DNA from: Dyadobacter sp. CY345
GTDB lineage: Bacteria; Bacteroidota; Bacteroidia; Cytophagales; Spirosomataceae
Assembly: GCF_021502725.1 (NCBI RefSeq)
Contig: NZ_JAKFFS010000004.1
Coordinates: 682,001-746,000, forward strand
Direction: 5' to 3'
DNA length: 64,000 nt
The stretch's first letter is position 1. Every line of letters begins with the position of its first letter. The translations under genes were made by a program, and so were the position numbers. Shown piece after piece: positions 18,501 through 26,219 of the stretch. The notes below the pieces were generated by a model that saw only the letters and a program-made list of their open reading frames with translations, did not search any database and had not been told where the DNA came from.

Positions 18501-18572
18501 TTCCTGGGCATAACTTAGGTTGACGAGAAAGGTAAAGAAGAATAGTGTTGATACTAGTAGACTTTTTTGCAT
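15501..18572 (-). CDS. SusC/RagA-family TonB-linked outer-membrane protein (first pair)
   Basis: 1023 residues. A signal peptide ends near SYAQ (residue 22). A carboxypeptidase-regulatory-like domain follows (GTNRGTTTNDKGEFSI to FSFIGYNSKEVTV). The TonB box and SusC signature come next (LNEVVVTALGIKKEKKALGY), then a plug (VAGLNITG, LIVVDGIPINNENL, VLKGATAAALYGSRASNGAILVTTKGG) and a large barrel ending in the aromatic NLNLKF. It imports oligomers handed over by SusD. An inverted repeat and a candidate minus-7 box lie about 85-110 bp upstream. Confidence 0.93.
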   Translation of the reverse strand: MQKSLLVSTLFFFTFLVNLSYAQEMMVTGKVNEEGGSEVAGVNVVLKGTNRGTTTNDKGEFSIQAEKGKVLIFSFIGYNSKEVTVNASILDVALTPEATALNEVVVTALGIKKEKKALGYAVSEIKGEELTVARTPNMANSLAGKVAGLNITGTATGPAGSTRITLRGNGSISGNNQPLIVVDGIPINNENLGQAGMWGGADQGDGISSLNPDEIENISVLKGATAAALYGSRASNGAILVTTKGGKMEKGIGLEVNSNYLAEDLLIKEFKDYQYEYGMGNNGLKPTTVNEALTSNSWGAKLDGSNVIQFDGVTRPYSAQRDNLSKFYQIGSTFTNSVAFSGAAATSTYRFSMNNMDNKGVMPNNTLHRNNFALNVNSNLGKKLSILTNIKYVYEKTKNRPRLSDSPGNANYAIYSLASSMDVETFRDTKYDAAGNEKVWSDNVYVTNPYFAAYDFQNNDQKNRVIGAIEPKFDILDWLFVKGRIGIDYFNYRYRAIEPYGTAYKVLGSYTSNQREFMERNMDLMVGIDKKFGDKFGFNLLVGGNQMRNVNRLTNLGGNNFNIPFFYDISNIDPAARTSSENYIERRINSLYGSGEFSFNNYLFVTATARNDWFSTLASGYNSILYPSVGASFVVSEAIQMPAAINYFKVRSSWAQAGGATDPYKLLLTYALSGAHNGAPLAQINNTEIPNSLLQPLTSTTFEAGLEARLFNNRVSADIAYYTRKTTNDIVNATVSYTSGYNAAVFNVGEISNKGIELLLNVEALRKNSFTWNASFNMAYNKSEVINLYNDLQTLRVDENRTRTAYVHQDVGLPYSQVKGFDFKRDDQGRVVYDAQGYPLQGNLMSYGSGVSPWTLGFTNSFRYKGVGLSFLVDGKFGGKIFSGTNALGYRRGNLKETLPGRDGGLIGEGVNENGEANTVRVEAQPYYDRIANNIATPFVYSSDFIKLRQVIIDYAIPSKYLGSKSPFKAISVSLTGRNLWIIHKKTPNIDPESNYNNSNAQGLEFYSAPPTRSMGVNLNLKF

Positions 18573-18651
18573 ACAGGTTTTTTGTTTTAGAACAGATGAC
18601 TTTTGAAAAAAAATAGTTAGACAAACAGTTACATGTGTGTCTGGTATTTTA

Positions 18652-18683
18652 TTGGTATAATTAAGAAATTTATACCAAATGTA
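18652..18683 (-). promoter_or_regulatory. Inverted-repeat operator overlapping a candidate minus-7 element upstream of susC
   Basis: TTGGTATAA (18652-18660) and its exact complement (18670-18678) are separated by 9 bp. The minus strand reads TACATTTG (18676-18683), a TAnnTTTG match, so the dyad would cover the start of transcription. A regulator binding here is inference; no regulator gene is adjacent. Confidence 0.4.
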
Positions 18684-18877
18684 CTATTTAATAAGGTAGT
18701 TATATAATGTTATTTTATCAAAAAATAACACATTTTTTATCAGTAAACTGCTGATACTGATCCGCGCCCTAAGTTGGCTGCTGTAACGTTTGTCACAAAC
18801 TTATTATCCGTTTAATCAAAACTCGCGTTGCAAACGCTAAACCATAAACGCCCTCGATTGCAAACCGCTTCGGGCAT

Positions 18878-18898
18878 AAAAAAAGCAGCTTTCGCTGC
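18878..18898 (-). terminator. Intrinsic terminator of the mannan operon
   Basis: GCAGC-GAAA-GCTGC hairpin with a GNRA-type loop and seven T residues on the minus strand, 14 bp after the epimerase stop codon. Confidence 0.85.
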
Positions 18899-18911
18899 CT
18901 CTTTTATGATT

Positions 18912-20102
18912 TTATTTCTGTATCCGTCTGAGAATTTCCATACAAGCCCTCGCATTGTGATAAGGACATTTCCAAAAGCCGATCTTATCTTCTTCCATTT
19001 TGGAATAATCATCTAAAACTCCCCAAAACCATTCCCCTTTATCCTTATCAAGTAAATGTTTTTTAATAAATGACCAGAGGCCGAAAACCCTTTTTAGATA
19101 ACTTTCGTCATCTGTAATCTGATAGGTATTCAAATATCCAACCATGCCTTCCGCTGAAACCCACCATTCCCGGTGTGTATCCGGGTGATGTGTTTCAAGA
19201 TTGTATTCGTGAATAAGGCTGCCATCGGGCATAAATCCTTTCGCCGCAGCATCCGATATTTTAATTGCTATTTCTTCCCACTTTGACACAAGAAATTGAT
19301 CATCTAAAGCTTCCGCAGCTTCACATAAAAGCCACGCTGCTTCTATATCGTGGCCATAAGAAATAGCTTTGGACTGACTTTTCCACTTTTCGTCAAAAAA
19401 TAATTTCAAGTGGAAACTGTCAGGATCGATAATATGGTTTTCGAAAATTTCGAGCAGGTGTTCAATTTTGTCGGCGACACGTTTTTCAGGCCAAACGCGA
19501 TATAAATTAACGTAGGCTTCTATAATGTGCAAATGTGTGTTCATCGTTTTTGGATCGTTACGATCCTTTTCGCTCAGACGTAAATCCTCCAGAGGCTGCC
19601 AGTTTTCTGTGAAAGCTTCAAAGTAGCCGCCATTTTTTTGATCAAAACTATGTTTTTCAATCAAATCAAAAAGCGTAATCGCAAAATCCAGGACCTCCTG
19701 ATTTTTATTATTCTGGTAAAATTCACTCAGTCCATAAATTGTAAATGCTAATCCGTAAATCTGCTTTCTGGTATTCAGTGGTTTTCCTGTTGCGTCAACC
19801 GACCAAAAAACGCCGCCATTTTGCTGATCACGAAAATGGTCCCGGATATATTCATAAGCGCGTTCCGCTAATTTAAGATGATCAGGATTGCCGAATTTGT
19901 TAAACGCAGCAGCGAAAGTCCACAAGATTCTTGTATTTAATACACAGCCTTTTTCCGCTTCCGGATAGACTTTTCCATCATTATCAACTTTTCCTACAAA
20001 GCCGCCCTGGGAGATATCGACTGCATTATTGGTCCAAACGTCTAAAATTGAGTATAATTCATTTTCAATTTCAGTCCGGAATTGAGGTAATTTTTCTAAC
20101 AT
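18912..20102 (-). CDS. AGE-family epimerase, probable cellobiose/mannobiose 2-epimerase
   Basis: 396 residues, cytosolic, (alpha/alpha)6 barrel. Catalytic-region blocks of cellobiose 2-epimerases are visible: SYGHDIEAAWLLCEA near residue 240, REWWVSAEGMVGYLN near 305 and GFWKCPYHNARACMEI at the end. In mannan pathways this enzyme turns beta-1,4-mannobiose into mannosyl-glucose. Its ATG overlaps the stop of the GH130 gene (TGATG), implying translational coupling. The same gene pairing is known from the Bacteroides fragilis mannan pathway. N-acylglucosamine 2-epimerase is the alternative, less likely here. Confidence 0.87.
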   Translation of the reverse strand: MLEKLPQFRTEIENELYSILDVWTNNAVDISQGGFVGKVDNDGKVYPEAEKGCVLNTRILWTFAAAFNKFGNPDHLKLAERAYEYIRDHFRDQQNGGVFWSVDATGKPLNTRKQIYGLAFTIYGLSEFYQNNKNQEVLDFAITLFDLIEKHSFDQKNGGYFEAFTENWQPLEDLRLSEKDRNDPKTMNTHLHIIEAYVNLYRVWPEKRVADKIEHLLEIFENHIIDPDSFHLKLFFDEKWKSQSKAISYGHDIEAAWLLCEAAEALDDQFLVSKWEEIAIKISDAAAKGFMPDGSLIHEYNLETHHPDTHREWWVSAEGMVGYLNTYQITDDESYLKRVFGLWSFIKKHLLDKDKGEWFWGVLDDYSKMEEDKIGFWKCPYHNARACMEILRRIQK

Positions 20103-21292
20103 CAGATGGAAGCAGAATGACCTGCATGAGACAGATTTTTGTTAATTAAACCCGTTAAAACTTCCACTGAGGCAGCTGAGCGGAAACTGTCAGCAGGTGT
20201 GTTGATGACATAGTCAAGCAATTTTTCAATGGACGACGTCGCGACATGAAGACGTGTATCGGAAGACGCATAATAAATAAATACAGTTCCGTCGTCGTCC
20301 AAAATCCATCCGTTTGAAAACGTTACATTGGATACATCTCCAATTCTTTCTTCACCCTGAGGCGCGATAAAATAACCTGCGGGTTTATAAATAACTTTGG
20401 CAGGATCATACAAATCGGTCATGAACATATATAAAACATAACGCAGGCCAGCAGCTGTATTTCTTACGCCGTGAGCCAGATGGAGCCAGCCTTTATTGGT
20501 TTTTATCGGAGCAGGGCCTTGTCCGTTTTTTACTTCGTAGACCGTATGGTACTGCTTTTGATCAACGATAAATTCTTTCTCAATGACTGCCTTATCAATT
20601 GTTTCAGAAAATCCGAAACCGATACCGCCGCCTGTACCAGCTTCAATAAAACCATCTTGCGGACGCGTGTAAAATGCATATTTCCCATTGACAAACTCAG
20701 GATGGAGAACAACATTACGCTGTTGAGGCGACGGGGTGACCAGGTCAGGCAGACGTACCCATGTTTTTAAATCAGAAGTGCGGGTAATTCCGCATTGGGC
20801 GATAGCCGAACACTCATCGCCTGGTTTGGCGTTTGGATCTTTCCGCTCCGTGCAGAAAATTCCATAGATAAATCCGTCTTCATGTTTTGTCAAACGCATA
20901 TCATAGACATTTCCATCAGGGACATCAGTTTCCGGCATCACGATCGGATGATTCCAGAACTTGAAATTGTCGATACCATTCGCACTTTCTGCAACAGCAA
21001 AAAAAGATTTGCGATCAGCACCTTCGACCCGGGCTACAACCAGATATTTTCCATCATGTTTGATTGCTCCTGCGTTGAAGGTCGCATTAATCTCAAAACG
21101 TTTCATTAAAAACGGATTCGTTTCGGGATTTAAATCGTATTCCCAAAAAACCGGGACGTGTGCAGCTGTCAGAACCGGATGCGTGTAACGATCATAAATT
21201 CCGTTTCCCGGCCATACTGCATAATTTTTACGTTCGAGCAATTCCCTATGCTCTTGCTGCAATTGTGTTAGGCGTTTTGTGAAATCCGACAT
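20102..21292 (-). CDS. GH130 4-O-beta-D-mannosyl-D-glucose phosphorylase
   Basis: 396 residues from the ATG at 21292; an in-frame upstream ATG at 21364 would overlap the symporter gene, so it is rejected. The five-bladed propeller enzyme cleaves mannosyl-glucose with phosphate to mannose-1-phosphate and glucose, in the cytoplasm. The blocks FNAGAIKHDGKYLVVARVEG and DGNVYDMRL contain the likely catalytic Asp131, and GQGPAPIKTNKGWLHLAHGV binds phosphate and substrate in GH130. The neighbouring epimerase and GH26 gene support subfamily 1 activity rather than the mannooligosaccharide phosphorylase type. Confidence 0.9.
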   Translation of the reverse strand: MSDFTKRLTQLQQEHRELLERKNYAVWPGNGIYDRYTHPVLTAAHVPVFWEYDLNPETNPFLMKRFEINATFNAGAIKHDGKYLVVARVEGADRKSFFAVAESANGIDNFKFWNHPIVMPETDVPDGNVYDMRLTKHEDGFIYGIFCTERKDPNAKPGDECSAIAQCGITRTSDLKTWVRLPDLVTPSPQQRNVVLHPEFVNGKYAFYTRPQDGFIEAGTGGGIGFGFSETIDKAVIEKEFIVDQKQYHTVYEVKNGQGPAPIKTNKGWLHLAHGVRNTAAGLRYVLYMFMTDLYDPAKVIYKPAGYFIAPQGEERIGDVSNVTFSNGWILDDDGTVFIYYASSDTRLHVATSSIEKLLDYVINTPADSFRSAASVEVLTGLINKNLSHAGHSASI

Positions 21293-21336
21293 GTTTTCAA
21301 TATTTGTTGATTTACAATGAGTTGTTTCCTTATAGA

Positions 21337-23166
21337 TTAACTTGTTGGAAGCTTTTGGTACCACGTTTTCCAGAGGATAATAACGCAGGCACCAAGAACC
21401 ACGGCTGTGATACCCGTTTCAAGAGGCATCATCAATACTGCAAATACGGGCAGGGCAGTAATAGAAGTCTGACCGATCGTACCTACCAGGACATTGAACA
21501 TATCCATTTTGAAATTTCCGTTTGCAAGAAAATTTGGGTCTTCTTTGACCACCGCTTCGTGAACAGGCCCCCAAAAACCCCAGGGTTTTACATTTTTATA
21601 AAATTTCTTCAAAACTTCCGGGTCAGTCGCAGGCGTCATCAATGAACCGACAATACATCCAAGCGCAGAAAGGAGCAGAATGATTGGGAAATAATAAAGC
21701 GGGACGGTGCCCGGGAAGATATAGGGCAGGATCATCGCTGAAAGAATTCCGGCAAACATTCCCCAGAAAAATCCGTTGCTATTGAATCGCCACCAGTGCC
21801 ATTTTAAAACGTTGGCTGCTATGTAACCGCCATATAATGCTGAGACGATCCATTGTAGGATACTATTGACGTCTTTTGCAAAGAAACCAAGGGTGATACT
21901 GATCGTGACCACGACGAGTCCCGTCAGATAATTCATTCTTTTAATCTGCGTATTGCTGGCGTTTGGGTTGAATGATTTTAGGTAAATATCATTCACCATA
22001 TAAGCCTGCGCGGCGTTGAACGTTCCAGCAAAGGTTCCCATAAATGCACCCATCAGCCCAACGAGAACCAGTCCGAGTAGTCCCGAAGGAATATATGCAT
22101 TCAAAACAGCGGGCAGAATCCGCTCAAAATCCTGTCCATTTGGGGATGAAATGTTGATGTCTTTGTAGAAAATTAAACCTAAAACAGCAATTCCAATAAT
22201 GAGCAAATAACGAGTTGGCAATAAAACCACGTTCACGATCATACTCATCAACGCTGCCTCGCGAGGAGATTTTGTAGATAGAATTTTCTGCATATCGTAA
22301 TTCGGAGCAGGTCCGGCCAGACTTGATAAAATTCCTTTTGCGGTCATCAACGCGAAAAAGTAACCAAAAGGATTGAAGCCATCTGAGCTTATTTTTTCAT
22401 TTACTTCGTCTATATAGCCTGTCCAGTCGAGGTCCAGATTTTTACCGAAAAACAAATCTGCCCAACCAGAGGGAACCGGTAAGCTTCCATAGTCTGCAAG
22501 TGCCTGCATGGCAATAATCGCAATGGCAAACGAGACAAAAACCATGATTATGTAATGAATCAGATCTGCCCAGACAATACTTTTCATCCCGCCAAGAAGC
22601 GAGTAAAAAACGGTGAATAAAGTGAAAATGATGCCATAAGTATGCGCAACGTATTCAGTAGCAATTGTGAATGGGGAAAAAGGCTGAATGACTGACCAAG
22701 GAATAAATATTTCTATGAATTTACCAAGGCCGATAAATCCATAAGCCATAAAACCCAAACAACTTAATAAGGCGAAAGCGATAATAATTTTATGCGAGAG
22801 CTGCGCATCAGCCTTGTTTCCGAAACGGGTTAGCATCCATTCGGCACCTGTGGAAACATTCGATCTGCGTAGCCAGATGGATAAATAAACCATCATGAAA
22901 ATCTGGTTAAACACAGGCCAAAGCCAAGGGAGCCAAATGCTTTTCACGCCGTAAATAAACATAATTGCAACCATCCAGGCAGTTCCGGAAATATCGAACA
23001 TTCCTGAAGCATTGGACACGCCCAGCATCCAGTAAGGCATGGATTTTCCTCCAAGGAGATAATCGTTTTTACTGCGCCCGGCTTGCTTTTTTAGTACTAA
23101 TCCAATAACCGTGACAAGCAGGAGATAGGCTATTATAACCAGGAAGTCAACGAGTTGTATTTTCAT
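21337..23166 (-). CDS. Sodium:solute symporter (SSS/SLC5 family), probable mannobiose importer
   Basis: 609 residues with about 13-15 membrane segments. Typical SSS features are the N-terminal YLLGGKSMPYWMLGVSNASGMFD with the unwound first core helix, VFYSLLGGMKSIVWADLIHYIIM mid-protein, and GAFMGTFAGTFNAAQAYMVNDIY in the Na2-site helix. The start ATG follows the GH26 stop by 28 bp, and the end is 44 bp from the GH130 start, so they form one transcript. A homologous sodium/sugar transporter lies in the same order in the B. fragilis mannan cluster; the substrate is inferred from that context. Confidence 0.88.
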   Translation of the reverse strand: MKIQLVDFLVIIAYLLLVTVIGLVLKKQAGRSKNDYLLGGKSMPYWMLGVSNASGMFDISGTAWMVAIMFIYGVKSIWLPWLWPVFNQIFMMVYLSIWLRRSNVSTGAEWMLTRFGNKADAQLSHKIIIAFALLSCLGFMAYGFIGLGKFIEIFIPWSVIQPFSPFTIATEYVAHTYGIIFTLFTVFYSLLGGMKSIVWADLIHYIIMVFVSFAIAIIAMQALADYGSLPVPSGWADLFFGKNLDLDWTGYIDEVNEKISSDGFNPFGYFFALMTAKGILSSLAGPAPNYDMQKILSTKSPREAALMSMIVNVVLLPTRYLLIIGIAVLGLIFYKDINISSPNGQDFERILPAVLNAYIPSGLLGLVLVGLMGAFMGTFAGTFNAAQAYMVNDIYLKSFNPNASNTQIKRMNYLTGLVVVTISITLGFFAKDVNSILQWIVSALYGGYIAANVLKWHWWRFNSNGFFWGMFAGILSAMILPYIFPGTVPLYYFPIILLLSALGCIVGSLMTPATDPEVLKKFYKNVKPWGFWGPVHEAVVKEDPNFLANGNFKMDMFNVLVGTIGQTSITALPVFAVLMMPLETGITAVVLGACVIILWKTWYQKLPTS

Positions 23167-23194
23167 TTTTTGAAAAAATTAATAAAAACGTTGA

Positions 23195-24343
23195 TTATTT
23201 TCCGGCAGGTTTGCCATACAAATTTTCACTGGCGACCTTTTTCTCTAATAATATATTTCCTGACTGCTGTAATTTCTTAAAATCTTCAACGGTATCGTTT
23301 CCTTCAAACGGCGCGTAATAGTGGTCCGGACGTCCGTTTCGCCAGACGAGCATATAACTCAGTCCCGAATTTCTGACAATGGGCTGCACAATTTTTGTCC
23401 ACCAGTTGGCTTCTGTCAGTTGTTCAAGACCTGTTTCTGTAATAGCAAAAGGTTTTTCGCTCGCTTTTCCAAGATCCCGTATGGTTGCCACCATTCTCGT
23501 CGCATTGGAAATAAAAGCAGAATCACTTTTCGGGGGATTTCTGTGGTAGGTATCAAAGCCTAAAATGTCGACCAGATCGTCGCCCGGATAACGTTCCAGA
23601 TAATGTTCCTTATTTCTAAAATTATCAGTAGAGTAGGCGATCAGCAGATTGTTTACTTTTCTCGTTTTTTGCAGATATTCAATCGTCAACGTCCAGAATT
23701 GTTTGTACTCTTCAGGCGTGCAATGATCAGCGCCCCACCAGAACCAGCTTCCGGTATGTTCGTGATAGGGCCGAAAAATTACCGGGATCAGTTCCCCTTT
23801 CGGTCCTTTTAGCGAGAGAAAAAAGTCAGCTAATTTATCCAGCGTTTTTTCAAAATTCTTCTTGTTTTTTTCACTGGATAAAATCTTCCTGATCGTAAAA
23901 TCTTCCTTATCCCAGCTTGTCTTTGAAAAATCGACGGGGTTGTTGGGATGCCAGCTGATGGTATTAACTCCGCCGCGTTCATAGTTTTTTCGGATATCAG
24001 CCTTGATTCTTGCAAATGGCACACCATCAAGATTATTTGTACTGTCCAGCTCAATATGCCCCAGATCATATCCAACCAAACCGGGATGTTCTCCGGAAAT
24101 CGTTTTTATATCTGACCGATCTTCATCACCGATCCACCGGCTCTTGTCTGCTTTCAAACCATAAGCAAGCGCATCCTGCTGACCAAAAATAACGCCCTGC
24201 AAAGCGCTTCTCTTTAATCCTGAATAAAGGTTTTTTGTTGCTTGCGTAGCTTTTTTATCTATCTGCGCAGTCGATAAAGTGATAGCGGATAAGATAATTG
24301 CGAATGACAAAAAATAGGGGACCGGTGATTTGAATAAGGACAT
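23195..24343 (-). CDS. GH26 endo-beta-1,4-mannanase, exported
   Basis: 382 residues. An N-terminal hydrophobic signal (YFLSFAIILSAITLSTAQ) indicates export. The GH26 TIM barrel shows the acid/base Glu195 in FRPYHEHTGSWFWWG and the nucleophile Glu303 in AITETGLEQ, plus GVNTISWHPNNP near residue 125. It cuts mannan backbones, probably releasing mannobiose for the symporter. It lacks a lipobox, so periplasmic location is more likely than surface anchoring. It is 207 bp downstream of the second SusD, with no terminator seen between. Confidence 0.92.
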   Translation of the reverse strand: MSLFKSPVPYFLSFAIILSAITLSTAQIDKKATQATKNLYSGLKRSALQGVIFGQQDALAYGLKADKSRWIGDEDRSDIKTISGEHPGLVGYDLGHIELDSTNNLDGVPFARIKADIRKNYERGGVNTISWHPNNPVDFSKTSWDKEDFTIRKILSSEKNKKNFEKTLDKLADFFLSLKGPKGELIPVIFRPYHEHTGSWFWWGADHCTPEEYKQFWTLTIEYLQKTRKVNNLLIAYSTDNFRNKEHYLERYPGDDLVDILGFDTYHRNPPKSDSAFISNATRMVATIRDLGKASEKPFAITETGLEQLTEANWWTKIVQPIVRNSGLSYMLVWRNGRPDHYYAPFEGNDTVEDFKKLQQSGNILLEKKVASENLYGKPAGK

Positions 24344-24550
24344 GATACTTACTTATTTGATATAATTCAGAGATTACGTTGTTTTTGATCTTACCGTTGA
24401 ATGTATAACAATTATTTTATAAGTATTAAAGTTTAATGACTCCGCAATAGTCGCCTGATTTCTCAAATAGAAACTGGCAACTCTTACGGAGTAATATTTA
24501 TTGAGGAGGGATTTCTAAACAGGATGCGCTATTTAAGCAACTTGTTTAGA

Positions 24551-26146
24551 TCAATATCCAGGATTTTGTTGTAAACCCCATGTCTGCACTTCGTTCAAAG
24601 GAATTGGCAAAACCGGAATTGGATTAACCGAACCTGCGATCGAGCGTGCCTGTGCACGTGCTCTCACATCAGCTGATAGTGAGCTCATATAAGTTCCGGT
24701 ACGGATCTGATCCCACAGACGCAGGGATTCCATACCCAGCTCAACACGACGTTCATGTAAAATGGCTGTCATCAATGCTGAACCAGTAACAGAACTTGTA
24801 AGATCAGGAAGCGCGGTTGCCGGTATATTCGTCGGGTCGTAAGTCGAACCTCCAACTACCGATCCTAATGGCAAAGTAGATTTACGAGCTCTTGCACGGA
24901 CTTCGTTTACTGCGGCACGGGCTGTTGCTTCGTCGCCGGTTTGGGCAGCTGCTTCTGCTTTCATCAGCAATATTTCAGCATAACGCATTCTGCGAATATT
25001 CTGGCCAGATGCGGATGATTGTGCAGGCTGAACAATAGCAGCTTTACGGTTAAGGTAACCGGTCATGTTTTCAGCCGGGAACGCTACTGTTTGTCTCACA
25101 CCAAAAAGAATATCTCCGTTTCCGTAAACCGTCATCGCTCTACGCGGATCATTTGCTTCAAATTCATTAACGAGACTTGTCGTAGGATTGTTAAAACCCC
25201 ATCCCCATGTTGCACGGTTATTTTGAATCACGTTGTTTGTCACACCTGTTTTGATCGGGCCCCAGGTCTGTCCTGATTCTTTCGCCTGAATTTCAAAAAT
25301 TGATTCTGTATTGTTTTCGCTTACTTCATCAAAAATTGACGCATAATTAGCTGTCAAACCATATTGTCCCGACTGCGTAATTGCGTTGGTCAAATCAAGA
25401 ACCTGCTTCCAGGTATGGTTGTTCGTATTGTCCATGCCAAGCTGATACATAATCACACGGGCAAGGTATCCGCGGGCAGCACCTTTTGTCGCACGGCCAA
25501 GATCAGAAGCACTGTATTGTGCTTTTTCAGGAAGCGAAGCGATTGCCTGTTCCAGATCTTTTTCAATGAATGCATACGTTTCAGGCAATGAAGCACGCTG
25601 CGTAGTCGAATATTCCGTCGTTTTTACAGGCTCAGAAAATAAAGGCATACCACCGAAAAGACGCGCCAGATAGAAGTAGTAATAAGCACGCAAAAAATGT
25701 GCTTCACCAGCGACACGTGTTTTAAGAGTATTGCTGATCGGCGCAGTTTCGATGTTTTTCAACACCCAGTTTGCACGATAGATACCAATCCAGAGATTAC
25801 CCCAAACGCCTACAACCGGCGTATTTGTTGGCAATGCTCTCCATTCTTTAAGATATTGAATATCTAAAAAGTCACTTGGCGTACTTCCCTTTTCAGCGTC
25901 ATCAGATAAGACATCTCCCCACATCCACTCGTAGTTATGCGGAAGGTAATTGCCAAGTCCATCGCTGCCTTCGTCATAAGAAGACACGTCGTAAACTGCA
26001 TTAATGGCCAGAAGCGTATTGGTTGAATCAGAGAAATAATTGGTATCTGTTTCGAGCCCCAGCGGTTCTTTATCCAGAAAGTCACTGCAACCCTGCAACA
26101 GCATAAATGCTGATATCAAAAGTGCCGGAAATCTATATTTTTTCAT
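24551..26146 (-). CDS. SusD/RagB-family lipoprotein of the mannan locus
   Basis: 531 residues. The lipoprotein signal KKYRFPALLISAFMLLQGC puts the lipobox Cys at 20. SusD blocks include WGNLWIGIYRANWVLKNIE near residue 115, VAGEAHFLRAYYYFYLARLFGGMPL near 145 and the C-terminal HERRVELGMESLRLWDQIRTG and NPIPVLPIPLNEV. It probably binds mannan or mannooligosaccharides at the cell surface, inferred from the GH26-symporter-GH130-epimerase genes that follow. Confidence 0.92.
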   Translation of the reverse strand: MKKYRFPALLISAFMLLQGCSDFLDKEPLGLETDTNYFSDSTNTLLAINAVYDVSSYDEGSDGLGNYLPHNYEWMWGDVLSDDAEKGSTPSDFLDIQYLKEWRALPTNTPVVGVWGNLWIGIYRANWVLKNIETAPISNTLKTRVAGEAHFLRAYYYFYLARLFGGMPLFSEPVKTTEYSTTQRASLPETYAFIEKDLEQAIASLPEKAQYSASDLGRATKGAARGYLARVIMYQLGMDNTNNHTWKQVLDLTNAITQSGQYGLTANYASIFDEVSENNTESIFEIQAKESGQTWGPIKTGVTNNVIQNNRATWGWGFNNPTTSLVNEFEANDPRRAMTVYGNGDILFGVRQTVAFPAENMTGYLNRKAAIVQPAQSSASGQNIRRMRYAEILLMKAEAAAQTGDEATARAAVNEVRARARKSTLPLGSVVGGSTYDPTNIPATALPDLTSSVTGSALMTAILHERRVELGMESLRLWDQIRTGTYMSSLSADVRARAQARSIAGSVNPIPVLPIPLNEVQTWGLQQNPGY

Positions 26147-26219
26147 TTTCGAAATATTTTATGGAATTAGTTTACAACGTCTGGCGGTTGCCCGGACCAG
26201 ATCGCGTTAACTGGTTTTT

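Noticed and set aside
18826..18870. Repeated TTGCAAAC words before the mannan terminator
   Set aside because: Only two short copies with irregular spacing; not a supportable repeat element.
21292..21364. Longer GH130 start with 24 extra residues
   Set aside because: It would overlap the symporter gene, and the extension is unlike the family's N-terminus; MSDFTKRL is a natural start.
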